Positions 1-5,306 of a stretch of 6,894 bases of DNA are shown here, piece after piece. The notes under the pieces are model-generated. The model saw only the letters and a program-made list of their open reading frames with translations. It had not been told where the DNA came from and did not search any database. Origin of the DNA: Actinomycetota bacterium (GTDB lineage Bacteria > Actinomycetota > Actinomycetes > Actinomycetales > Microbacteriaceae); the NCBI GenBank assembly GCA_018895315.1, contig JAHIOK010000430.1:1-6894 (forward strand), in the 5' to 3' direction. Numbering within the stretch: the stretch's first letter is position 1; each line of letters opens with the position of its first letter. The position numbers and the translations under genes are program-made.

Positions 1-352
1 GATGAAGGCCGCGCTCGACACCCTCGTTGCGCACTACGACGCCCCGCAGCTGGCGGCGCTCTACGACGCTCTCGAGTCCGAGTTCGTGGCTCGCAAGGGC
101 ATCTACCCGAACCTCGACTACCCCTCCGGTCCCGCCTACCATCTGATGGGCTTCGACACCCTCACCTTCACTCCGCTGTTCGTCGCGGCGCGCGTGACCG
201 GGTGGACGGCGCACATCATGGAGCAGGCGGCATCCAACGCCCTCATCCGCCCGCTGTCGGCCTACAACGGCGCTGACGAGCGGCACGTCGCCGGCTACGT
301 TCCGGATGTCGCGAGCACCGCGACCCGCCCGGCGGAGTCGACGGAGAGCTGA
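1..352 (+). CDS. prpC: Citrate synthase-family protein, probably 2-methylcitrate synthase, C-terminal part (5' end outside window)
   Basis: This is the last 116 or so residues of a citrate synthase-fold enzyme that condenses oxaloacetate with an acyl-CoA in the cytoplasm. Numbering from the first in-window Met, N-L-D-Y-P-S-G at 37-43 carries the catalytic Asp (residue 39) of the family. F-T-P-L-F-V-A-A-R-V-T-G-W-T-A-H (57-71) and L-I-R-P-L-S-A-Y-N-G (81-90) are the conserved C-terminal oxaloacetate/CoA-site segments. The N-L-D-Y-P-S-G and R-P-x-x-x-Y-x-G forms are shared by actinobacterial 2-methylcitrate synthases and short citrate synthases. The methylcitrate assignment rests mainly on the neighbouring valine-degradation genes, whose end product is propionyl-CoA, so a plain citrate synthase cannot be excluded. 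The reading frame enters from the left edge; the ATG at position 2 is internal. The tail after residue 101 is a non-conserved Ser/Thr/Ala extension. The stop is TGA at 350-352. Confidence 0.8.
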   Translation, partial: MKAALDTLVAHYDAPQLAALYDALESEFVARKGIYPNLDYPSGPAYHLMGFDTLTFTPLFVAARVTGWTAHIMEQAASNALIRPLSAYNGADERHVAGYVPDVASTATRPAESTES

Positions 353-384
353 CGGGAACTTCTGCGACGAAGTGTCGATCGGCA

Positions 385-430
385 TCCCTCCCGTTCGACG
401 CTCTTCCTGAACCCCCTCGGGGGAGGGAGG
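385..430 (+). promoter_or_regulatory. Possible ribosome-binding-site-sequestering hairpin ahead of the YCII gene
   Basis: TCCCTCCC at 385-392 is an exact 8-base complement of GGGAGGGA at 421-428, which is the Shine-Dalgarno region of the gene starting at 439. A competing smaller hairpin, CCCCC (412-416) with GGGGG (419-423), lies inside the loop and shares bases with the larger stem. Both pairings are read directly from the sequence. That they regulate translation is inference, and the purine-rich and pyrimidine-rich runs could pair by chance. Confidence 0.25.
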
Positions 431-438
431 ATGGCGTC

Positions 439-771
439 ATGAAGTACATGATGTTCGTTGTCACATCGTCGGAGCCGGATGCCGAGACGGATGAATCCGA
501 TGTCGACCTCTGGGTCGATCCGCTCGATGCCGCAGGCAAGCGCGTCTTCGGCGAGGTGCTGGAGCCCGTCTCCCAGTCCACGGTCGTCAGAGTGCGCGGC
601 GGTGAGGTCCTCTCCACGCGGGGTCCGTTCGTCGAGACCAGCGAAGTGATCGTCGGTTTCGACATCCTCGAGGTCGAGAACCTCGAGGAAGCGATCGAGA
701 TCGCGTCGCGGCATCCGATGGCCCGCAACGGCCAGCTCGAGCTGCGCCCCTTCATGGTCTGGGACGACTGA
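439..771 (+). CDS. YCII/DGPF-family small protein
   Basis: This 110-residue cytosolic protein has the YCII-related (dimeric alpha+beta barrel) fold pattern. It opens with a beta-strand M-K-Y-M-M-F-V-V. The family's DGPF-type motif appears as R-G-P-F-V-E-T (61-67), followed by G-F-D-I-L-E-V (73-79), E-E-A-I-E-I-A-S-R-H-P (83-93) and the last strand L-E-L-R-P-F (100-105). The length is typical of the family. Members are often encoded beside sigma factors or metabolic operons and most have no proven reaction, so no function is assigned. The Asp of the usual DGPF is replaced by Arg61. The start at 439 is supported by GGAGG at 426-430 with 8 bases of spacing; an ATG at 431 is out of frame. An 86-base gap separates it from the upstream synthase, so it probably has its own translation signals. 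Confidence 0.82.
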   Translation: MKYMMFVVTSSEPDAETDESDVDLWVDPLDAAGKRVFGEVLEPVSQSTVVRVRGGEVLSTRGPFVETSEVIVGFDILEVENLEEAIEIASRHPMARNGQLELRPFMVWDD

Positions 772-820
772 CCGCGCCTGCCGCACCCGGCATCCGCCCC
801 GTCGCGACACTGCGACCGCG

Positions 821-829
821 CATCCATGT
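821..829 (+). promoter_or_regulatory. Extra half-site matching one arm of the downstream palindrome
   Basis: The nine bases CATCCATGT here are identical to 868-876, which covers most of the right arm of the 20-bp palindrome. The offset is 47 bp. No matching left arm precedes it, so it is at most a half-operator. Part of the match (CATCC) coincides with the GCATCC hexamer that is common throughout this window, which weakens the case. Confidence 0.2.
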
Positions 830-858
830 GCCCAATGAATGCCAGGGCATCCGCGTAG

Positions 859-878
859 ATACATGGACATCCATGTAT
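859..878. promoter_or_regulatory. Perfect 20-bp palindromic operator candidate upstream of the acyl-CoA dehydrogenase gene
   Basis: ATACATGGA (859-867) and TCCATGTAT (870-878) are exact reverse complements around a 2-base CA spacer, in a locally AT-richer patch 41 to 60 bases before the chosen start codon at 919. Such symmetry is typical of operators for dimeric repressors of the TetR, MarR or GntR type. A -10-like TATTGT at 876-881 overlaps the right arm, and a -35-like TGGACA (864-869) lies inside the site, so a bound protein would cover a promoter here. Which regulator binds is unknown. The nearby MarR gene is a candidate, but no matching palindrome was found in its own promoter region. 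Confidence 0.6.
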
Positions 879-918
879 TGTGGATTCGACGCCAATGGAG
901 GCGCAGAGGAGCCAACAC

Positions 919-2097
919 ATGGGAACGACCACAGAAGAGCGCGTGGCGATCGTCGATGCTGTGCGTGATTTCGCCGATTCTGAGCTCGCGCCGCACGCGC
1001 TGGAGTGGGATGCGGCGAAGCACTTCCCACGTGAGACTCTGCAGCGGGCCGGCGCCCTCGGCCTGGGCGGCATCTATGTGCGGGAGGACGTCGGCGGATC
1101 GGGGCTCAGCCGGTCCGACGCCGTGGCGATCATCGAGGAACTCGCCAAGGGCGACCCCTCGATCGCGGCGTACATCACGATCCACAACATGGTGGCCTGG
1201 ATGATCGATACCTACGGCGACGAATCCCAGCGGCAGCAGTGGTTGCCGACCCTCACCGCGATGACGGATCTGGGTAGCTATTGCCTCACCGAGCCGGGTG
1301 CGGGATCGGATGCCGCGGCCATCACCACCTCCGCCGTCCGTGTCTCCGACGCCGAAGGCGAGGGCTACGTGCTCACCGGCGTCAAGCAGTTCATCTCGGG
1401 TGCAGGCGAGGCCGCCGTCTACATCGTGATGGCCCGCACGGGCGAACTCGGTGCCCGCGGAATCACGGCATTCCTGGTGCCCGATGGGACGCGGGGGCTC
1501 TCGTTCGGCGCGAACGAGAAGAAGATGGGCTGGAACGCCCAGCCGACCAGACAGGTGATCCTCGACCAAGTGCGGGTGCCGGCATCCGCGGTTCTCGGAT
1601 CCGTCGGGCAGGGGTTCCTCATCGCAATGTCGGCCCTCAACGGAGGGCGCATCAGCATTGCGGCCTGCTCACTCGGCGGTGCGCAGTGGGCGCTGGATCG
1701 CGCCATCCGCTACGTGCACGAGCGCTTCACCTTCGGCGAGCCGCTGGCCGACAAGCAGGCGGTCGTGTTCGCGCTCGCCGACATGGCGACTGAGCTGCAG
1801 GCGGGGCGGGCCCTGGTGAGGGATGCTGCGATAGCCCTCGATGAGAGGGAGCCCGACGCGGTGATGCAGTGCGCGATGGCGAAGCGGTTCGCGACCGATG
1901 CGGGCTTCCGGGTGGCGAACGAATCGCTGCAGCTGCACGGCGGCTACGGCTATCTGCAGGAGTACGGCATCGAGAAAGTGGTGCGCGACCTTCGCGTGCA
2001 CCAGATCCTCGAGGGGACCAACGAGATCATGCGTGTGATCATCGGCCGGGAGCTGCTGCACACGCGCACGCTGCGCAGTGAAACGATGGCGTCATGA
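919..2097 (+). CDS. Acyl-CoA dehydrogenase, probably isobutyryl-CoA dehydrogenase (valine degradation)
   Basis: This 392-residue flavoprotein oxidises an acyl-CoA to the 2-enoyl-CoA and passes electrons to ETF in the cytoplasm. The N-terminal helical domain is followed by the FAD-site stretch [11 protein letters not shown] (121-131) and a mid beta-domain with F-I-S-G-A-G-E (158-164) and [12 protein letters not shown] (200-211). In the C-terminal helical domain are R-F-T-F-G-E-P-L (269-276), L-H-G-G-Y-G-Y (339-345) and [10 protein letters not shown] (363-372), with Glu365 as the likely catalytic base. The G-A-G-E, G-W-N-x-Q-P-T-R and L-N-G-G-R-I-x-I-A blocks closely resemble mammalian ACAD8 (isobutyryl-CoA dehydrogenase) as I recall it; 2-methylbutyryl- or short-chain substrates remain possible. 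The start at ATG 919 is chosen because AGAGGAG (905-911) sits 7 bases upstream. An in-frame GTG at 880 and ATG at 895 lie in or near the palindromic operator and lack a good ribosome site. The last bases overlap the next gene by ATGA, indicating translational coupling. Confidence 0.93.
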   Translation: MGTTTEERVAIVDAVRDFADSELAPHALEWDAAKHFPRETLQRAGALGLGGIYVREDVGGSGLSRSDAVAIIEELAKGDPSIAAYITIHNMVAWMIDTYGDESQRQQWLPTLTAMTDLGSYCLTEPGAGSDAAAITTSAVRVSDAEGEGYVLTGVKQFISGAGEAAVYIVMARTGELGARGITAFLVPDGTRGLSFGANEKKMGWNAQPTRQVILDQVRVPASAVLGSVGQGFLIAMSALNGGRISIAACSLGGAQWALDRAIRYVHERFTFGEPLADKQAVVFALADMATELQAGRALVRDAAIALDEREPDAVMQCAMAKRFATDAGFRVANESLQLHGGYGYLQEYGIEKVVRDLRVHQILEGTNEIMRVIIGRELLHTRTLRSETMAS

Positions 2098-2870
2098 CCG
2101 AATACTCCACCATCCTCACAGAGACGCGCGGACGCGTCGGCTGGATCACCCTCAACCGCCCCGAAGCGCTCAACGCGCTCAATTCGCAGGTCATGCGTGA
2201 CGTCGTGGCCGCCGCCTCCGCCTTCGACGCCGACGCAGGCATCGGGGCGATCGTCGTCACGGGCTCGGAGCGCGCCTTCGCTGCCGGCGCCGACATCAAA
2301 GAGATGGAGTCCAAGACCGGGCTCGACATGGTCATGGGCGACCCCTTCGGCGGCTGGGCGCAGTTCGCCGCGGTGCGTACCCCCGTGATCGCGGCGGTAT
2401 CGGGCTATGCGCTGGGTGGGGGGTGCGAGCTCGCGATGATGTGCGACATCATCCTCGCCGCCGACACCGCGAAGTTCGGGCAGCCCGAGATCAACCTCGG
2501 CGTCATCCCCGGGATGGGCGGCACGCAGCGGCTCATCCGTGCCGTCGGCTACTACAAAGCCGCCGACATGGTGTTGACCGGTCGACCCATCGACGCCGCG
2601 GAAGCCGAACGCGCAGGACTCGTCTCACGTGTGGTGCCCGCCGAAGAATTGCAGGCTGAAGCATCCCGAGTAGCGGAGGCGATCGCCGCCAAGAGCTTGC
2701 CATCCTTGTTCGCCGCGAAAGCTGCGCTGGATGCCGCGATGGAAACCACGCTCGCCGAGGGCTTGCGCTTCGAGCGCCACGCCTTCGCGGCACTGTTCGA
2801 CACGGTCGATCAGAAAGAGGGCATGGCTGCTTTCCGCGAGAAGCGCCGCCCCGAGTTCCGTAACGGGTGA
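2094..2870 (+). CDS. Enoyl-CoA hydratase (crotonase family), probable methacrylyl-CoA hydratase
   Basis: This 258-residue cytosolic crotonase adds water across the double bond of a 2-enoyl-CoA. It has the full-length single-domain pattern: [12 protein letters not shown] (18-29), the CoA/oxyanion-hole segment [11 protein letters not shown] (61-71), and [11 protein letters not shown] (108-118) with catalytic Glu112. [17 protein letters not shown] (131-147) contributes the second catalytic Glu132, and the C-terminal helix ends [12 protein letters not shown] (244-255). Both Glu residues point to a hydratase and not an isomerase. Its start codon overlaps the stop of the dehydrogenase (ATGA at 2094-2097), so the two are one transcript and probably act in series: isobutyryl-CoA to methacrylyl-CoA to 3-hydroxyisobutyryl-CoA. 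The substrate is inferred from this pairing, since crotonases are often broad. It ends 9 bases from the convergent marR. Confidence 0.93.
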   Translation: MTEYSTILTETRGRVGWITLNRPEALNALNSQVMRDVVAAASAFDADAGIGAIVVTGSERAFAAGADIKEMESKTGLDMVMGDPFGGWAQFAAVRTPVIAAVSGYALGGGCELAMMCDIILAADTAKFGQPEINLGVIPGMGGTQRLIRAVGYYKAADMVLTGRPIDAAEAERAGLVSRVVPAEELQAEASRVAEAIAAKSLPSLFAAKAALDAAMETTLAEGLRFERHAFAALFDTVDQKEGMAAFREKRRPEFRNG

Positions 2871-2879
2871 TGCGGGTGG

Positions 2880-3416
2880 TCAGAGCGGTTCGGGCTGTGG
2901 GCGCGGGTCATCGAAGTCGCCCGCGCCGTGGCGGAGCCGCGCGATGACCGTGACGAGAGTGTCGGTGTCATCCGAGGAGAGGCCCGGGGTTGCGAAGACT
3001 TCGGCATTCAGCGCATCCGTCGCGCGAAGGGAGAGGTCTCGGCCCGCGTCGGTGAGCACGATCAGGATCGCTCGGCCGTCGTCGGGATGCGGTACGCGCT
3101 GTACGAGAGCGGATGCCTCGAGTCGGTCGACCGTGTTCGTCACGCTCGTCGGGTGCACCTGTAGCCGAGCGCTAGCCGAGGCCATGGGCATCCGACCGTC
3201 GCGGCTGAAGCTCAGCAGTGTCAGCAACTCGTATCGCGCGAACGTCAGGCCGAAGGGCCGGAGCGTTTCGTCGACCCGCGCCAGCATCAGCTGGTGGGCG
3301 CGCATGATCGACGTCACGGCGGCCATGCCGCCGGCGGCATCCGTCCAGCCGTGGGCGAGCCATTGTCGCTTCGCTTCGGCAATCGGATCGACCGGAAGCC
3401 GCTTCGGACCTGCCAT
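2880..3416 (-). CDS. MarR-family transcriptional regulator
   Basis: This 178-residue winged-helix DNA-binding protein acts as a dimer and usually represses nearby genes until a ligand binds. The N-terminal helices (about 12-57) are followed by F-A-R-Y-E-L-L-T-L-L (59-68), the helix-turn-helix with L-Q-V-H-P-T-S-V-T-N-T-V-D-R-L-E (85-100) as the recognition region, and the wing with P-D-D-G-R-A-I-L-I-V-L-T (111-122), the family's conserved D-x-R wing pattern. The C-terminal helix (about 147-163) would complete the dimer interface. The last dozen residues are Asp/Pro-rich. ATG at 3416 is preferred because an AGGGGG stretch lies 8 bases upstream on the minus strand; GTG at 3440 would add eight non-conserved residues. 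It is convergent with the crotonase gene (9-base gap) and divergent from etfB (117-base gap), so control of etfBA, of the acyl-CoA genes and of itself is plausible. The ligand is unknown; acyl-CoA is a guess from context. Confidence 0.9.
   Translation of the reverse strand: MAGPKRLPVDPIAEAKRQWLAHGWTDAAGGMAAVTSIMRAHQLMLARVDETLRPFGLTFARYELLTLLSFSRDGRMPMASASARLQVHPTSVTNTVDRLEASALVQRVPHPDDGRAILIVLTDAGRDLSLRATDALNAEVFATPGLSSDDTDTLVTVIARLRHGAGDFDDPRPQPEPL
2900..2927 (+). terminator. GC-rich stem-loop after the crotonase gene, possible terminator without a T-tract
   Basis: GGCGCGGG (2900-2907) pairs perfectly with CCCGCGCC (2920-2927) across a 12-base loop, 30 bases past the crotonase stop on the plus strand. 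There is no following run of T, which is common for actinobacterial hairpins but makes termination uncertain. The bases also encode the C-terminal end of the convergent marR, so the pairing may be incidental in GC-rich coding DNA. Confidence 0.3.
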
Positions 3417-3468
3417 GCGCACCACCCCCTGCCGACCCACGGTACTCGGTGCGCGCGCCCGAAGTCAT

Positions 3469-3492
3469 ACCGCGACACCCGCCGCTCGCGGT
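3469..3492. promoter_or_regulatory. Inverted repeat between marR and etfB, candidate MarR operator
   Basis: ACCGCGA (3469-3475) and TCGCGGT (3486-3492) are exact 7-base inverted arms separated by 10 bases, lying in the 117-base divergent intergenic region. A size near 24 bp and a position between two divergent genes suit a MarR-type dimer site that could control both. It does not resemble the palindrome at 859-878. GC-rich arms arise by chance more easily than that AT-rich one, so confidence is moderate to low. Confidence 0.35.
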
Positions 3493-3506
3493 GCACGGGG
3501 AGCAAA

Positions 3507-3512
3507 TACAAT
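3507..3512 (+). promoter_or_regulatory. Probable -10 element for etfB
   Basis: TACAAT matches five of six bases of the sigma-70/HrdB -10 consensus and sits in a short AT-rich patch. It would place transcription start about 15 bases before the etfB ribosome site and start codon region. No convincing -35 hexamer is visible 16 to 18 bases upstream; the inverted repeat 3469-3492 lies where an upstream element would be, so an activator or repressor may act here. Confidence 0.4.
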
Positions 3513-3533
3513 CGAACCGAACAAGGAGTGGGT

Positions 3534-4310
3534 ATGAAGATCGTGGTCCTGGTCAAAGAGGTCCCGGACACCTACGGTGATCGGGTGCTCGACCTCGAAA
3601 CAGGTCTGGCCGATCGGGCGGCCGGCGAATCGGTGCTCGATGAGATCGGCGAGCGGGCGCTCGAAGTCGCGCTGAGCTATGCCGACGCCACGCCCGGCAC
3701 TGAGGTCGTCGTGCTGTCGATGGCGCCGGAATCCGCGACGGCAACGGTACGCAAGGGACTCGCGATCGGCGCTGCCTCGGCCGTACACGTGGTCGACGAT
3801 GCACTGCGCGGCGCGGATCTCGGGCTCACCGCCGAGGTGCTCGCCGCGGCCCTCACCCGCGTCGGCTTCGACCTCGTGATCACCGGCAACCAGTCGACCG
3901 ACGGCTCGGGCGGTGTCCTGCCCGCGATGCTCGCCGAACTGCTCGATGTGCCGCAGGCGACCTCGCTCAATGTCGTGGAGATCGGCGACGGCACGGTCTC
4001 GGGCGAGCGCGCCACCGACGGCGGAACCATGCGCGTCTCGGCATCCCTTCCCGCTGTCATCTCGGTGACCGAGCGACTGCCCGATGCGCGCTTCCCCAAC
4101 TTCAAGGGCATCATGGCGGCGAAGAAGAAGCCGTTCGAGGTGCTCTCGCTCGCTGATCTCGGCGTCGACCTCGCACGTGCCGATGTCGCCCGCTCGATCA
4201 TGATCTCGATCGCGGCGAAACCGCCGCGATCCGCGGGAACGAAGATCGTCGATGAGGGCAACGCGGGCGAGAAGCTCGCCGAATTCCTCATCCAGAACCG
4301 GCTCGTCTGA
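3534..4310 (+). CDS. etfB: Electron transfer flavoprotein, beta subunit
   Basis: This 258-residue cytosolic subunit pairs with EtfA to take electrons from acyl-CoA dehydrogenases and deliver them to the membrane quinone pool. It begins [13 protein letters not shown], the family opening, and contains V-R-K-G-L-A-I-G-A (72-80). G-N-Q-S-T-D-G (118-124) lies in the nucleotide (AMP)-binding region, and the beta-subunit signature region P-A-V-I-S-V-T-E (173-180) leads into [15 protein letters not shown] (186-200). The C-terminal arm (about 220-258) is that which wraps around EtfA in known structures. The length matches the family. The frame is open far upstream, but ATG 3534 is the start: AAGGAG (3523-3528) lies 5 bases before it and the conserved N-terminus begins there. 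The group I type (partner of acyl-CoA dehydrogenases) is favoured by the acyl-CoA genes nearby. Confidence 0.96.
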   Translation: MKIVVLVKEVPDTYGDRVLDLETGLADRAAGESVLDEIGERALEVALSYADATPGTEVVVLSMAPESATATVRKGLAIGAASAVHVVDDALRGADLGLTAEVLAAALTRVGFDLVITGNQSTDGSGGVLPAMLAELLDVPQATSLNVVEIGDGTVSGERATDGGTMRVSASLPAVISVTERLPDARFPNFKGIMAAKKKPFEVLSLADLGVDLARADVARSIMISIAAKPPRSAGTKIVDEGNAGEKLAEFLIQNRLV

Positions 4311-4320
4311 GAGGGCTGAC

Positions 4321-5301
4321 ATGACCGACTTCACTGCCGACTCCATCCTCGTCTTGCTCGACGTGACCCCGTCCGGCGAGCTCGCCCGATCCGCCGCCGG
4401 CCTCCTCGGTGCTGCTGCAGGGGTGGGCACACCCGTCGCGCTGATCGTCGCGCCCCGCGAGGCGACGGCGGCCCTGGCCACGGCCGCCGGCGCGCTGGGT
4501 GCCGTCCACGTGCTGACCGCGGATGCGAATGATGCCGCTCTCACTGTCCCCGCCGTCGACGCGCTCGCGGCCGCCGCCGCTCTCGTCCAGCCCGACGCCG
4601 TGCTGCTGTCGCACTCGATCGAGGGTCGCGATGCCGCGGGTCGATTCGCCGCCCGCACCCGCTCGGCGCTCGCGGTCGACGCGGTCGGCCTCTCGCGCGA
4701 CGACCAAGGCGTGGTTGCGCACCACTCCGTGTACGGCGGTGGTTACAACGTCGATGCTGCGGCGACCTTCGGCGCTCCGGTGATCACCGTGCGCCAGGGT
4801 GCGGTCGATGCCAGGGCAGAAGCCCGATCGCCGGTCGTCGAGTCGCTCGAGGTCGCGGCCTCCGGTCGCAAAGCAGCCACGATCGAGTCGGTCGAAGCCG
4901 CAGTCGTTGCATCGACCCGGCCAGAGCTGCGCGGTGCGGCCAAGGTCGTCTCCGGCGGTCGTGGACTCGGATCTGGGGAGAAGTTCGCCCTGGTGGACCA
5001 GCTCGCCGACGCTCTCGGCGCGGCGGTCGGAGCATCCCGCGCTGCCGTCGACGCGGGATATGTGCCGCAGTCGTACCAGGTCGGACAGACTGGAGTCTCG
5101 GTATCGCCGCAGCTGTATGTCGCGCTCGGCATATCTGGTGCGATCCAGCACAAGGCCGGAATGCAGACCGCGAAGACGATCGTGGCGATCAACAAGGACG
5201 CGGATGCCCCGATCTTCGAGATCGCGGACTTCGGCGTGGTCGGCGACCTCTTCACGGTCGTGCCACAGCTGATCGCCGCCCTCGAGGCGAAGAAGGCCTA
5301 G
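4321..5301 (+). CDS. etfA: Electron transfer flavoprotein, alpha subunit (FAD-binding)
   Basis: This 326-residue subunit carries the redox-active FAD of ETF. The N-terminal Rossmann-like domain (about 8-160) is alanine-rich. The FAD domain starts at [11 protein letters not shown] (207-217) and includes S-R-A-A-V-D-A-G (239-246), V-G-Q-T-G (254-258) and the alpha-subunit signature [13 protein letters not shown] (265-277). It continues with A-I-N-K-D (289-293), A-P-I-F-E-I-A-D-F (296-304) and G-D-L-F (308-311). All the usual FAD-contacting blocks are present and the length is normal. ATG 4321 is chosen because GAGAGGG (4309-4315), overlapping the etfB stop, gives 5 bases of spacing and the protein start aligns with the family. 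It lies 10 bases after etfB and 5 bases before the cytochrome gene, so all three are likely one transcript. Confidence 0.96.
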   Translation: MTDFTADSILVLLDVTPSGELARSAAGLLGAAAGVGTPVALIVAPREATAALATAAGALGAVHVLTADANDAALTVPAVDALAAAAALVQPDAVLLSHSIEGRDAAGRFAARTRSALAVDAVGLSRDDQGVVAHHSVYGGGYNVDAAATFGAPVITVRQGAVDARAEARSPVVESLEVAASGRKAATIESVEAAVVASTRPELRGAAKVVSGGRGLGSGEKFALVDQLADALGAAVGASRAAVDAGYVPQSYQVGQTGVSVSPQLYVALGISGAIQHKAGMQTAKTIVAINKDADAPIFEIADFGVVGDLFTVVPQLIAALEAKKA

Positions 5302-5306
5302 GGGTC

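Noticed and set aside
801..815. Small inverted repeat GTCGC/GCGAC after the YCII gene
   Set aside because: A 5-base stem with no T-run is too weak to call a terminator in GC-rich DNA.
295..1569. 424-codon open frame on the minus strand
   Set aside because: It lies antisense across the YCII gene and the dehydrogenase gene, both with clear family motifs. The translation is Arg/Asp/His-rich without recognisable motifs, typical of a shadow frame in GC-rich DNA.
3441..3471. Imperfect inverted arms GGTA..TCGG and CCGA..TACC upstream of marR
   Set aside because: The arms have unequal internal spacing, so they do not form a proper dyad. The exact repeat at 3469-3492 is the better operator candidate.
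3294..3533. 80-codon upstream extension of etfB
   Set aside because: It crosses the marR start and the divergent promoter region. The conserved EtfB N-terminus and a well-spaced AAGGAG both point to ATG 3534.
2731..3537. 268-codon plus-strand frame opposite marR
   Set aside because: The minus-strand frame gives a full winged-helix MarR protein. The plus-strand product is Ser/Arg-rich with no motif and also overlaps the end of the crotonase gene and the etfB promoter.
3465..4658. 397-codon minus-strand frame opposite etfB and etfA
   Set aside because: It is antisense to two genes with complete ETF signatures. It has no motif of its own.
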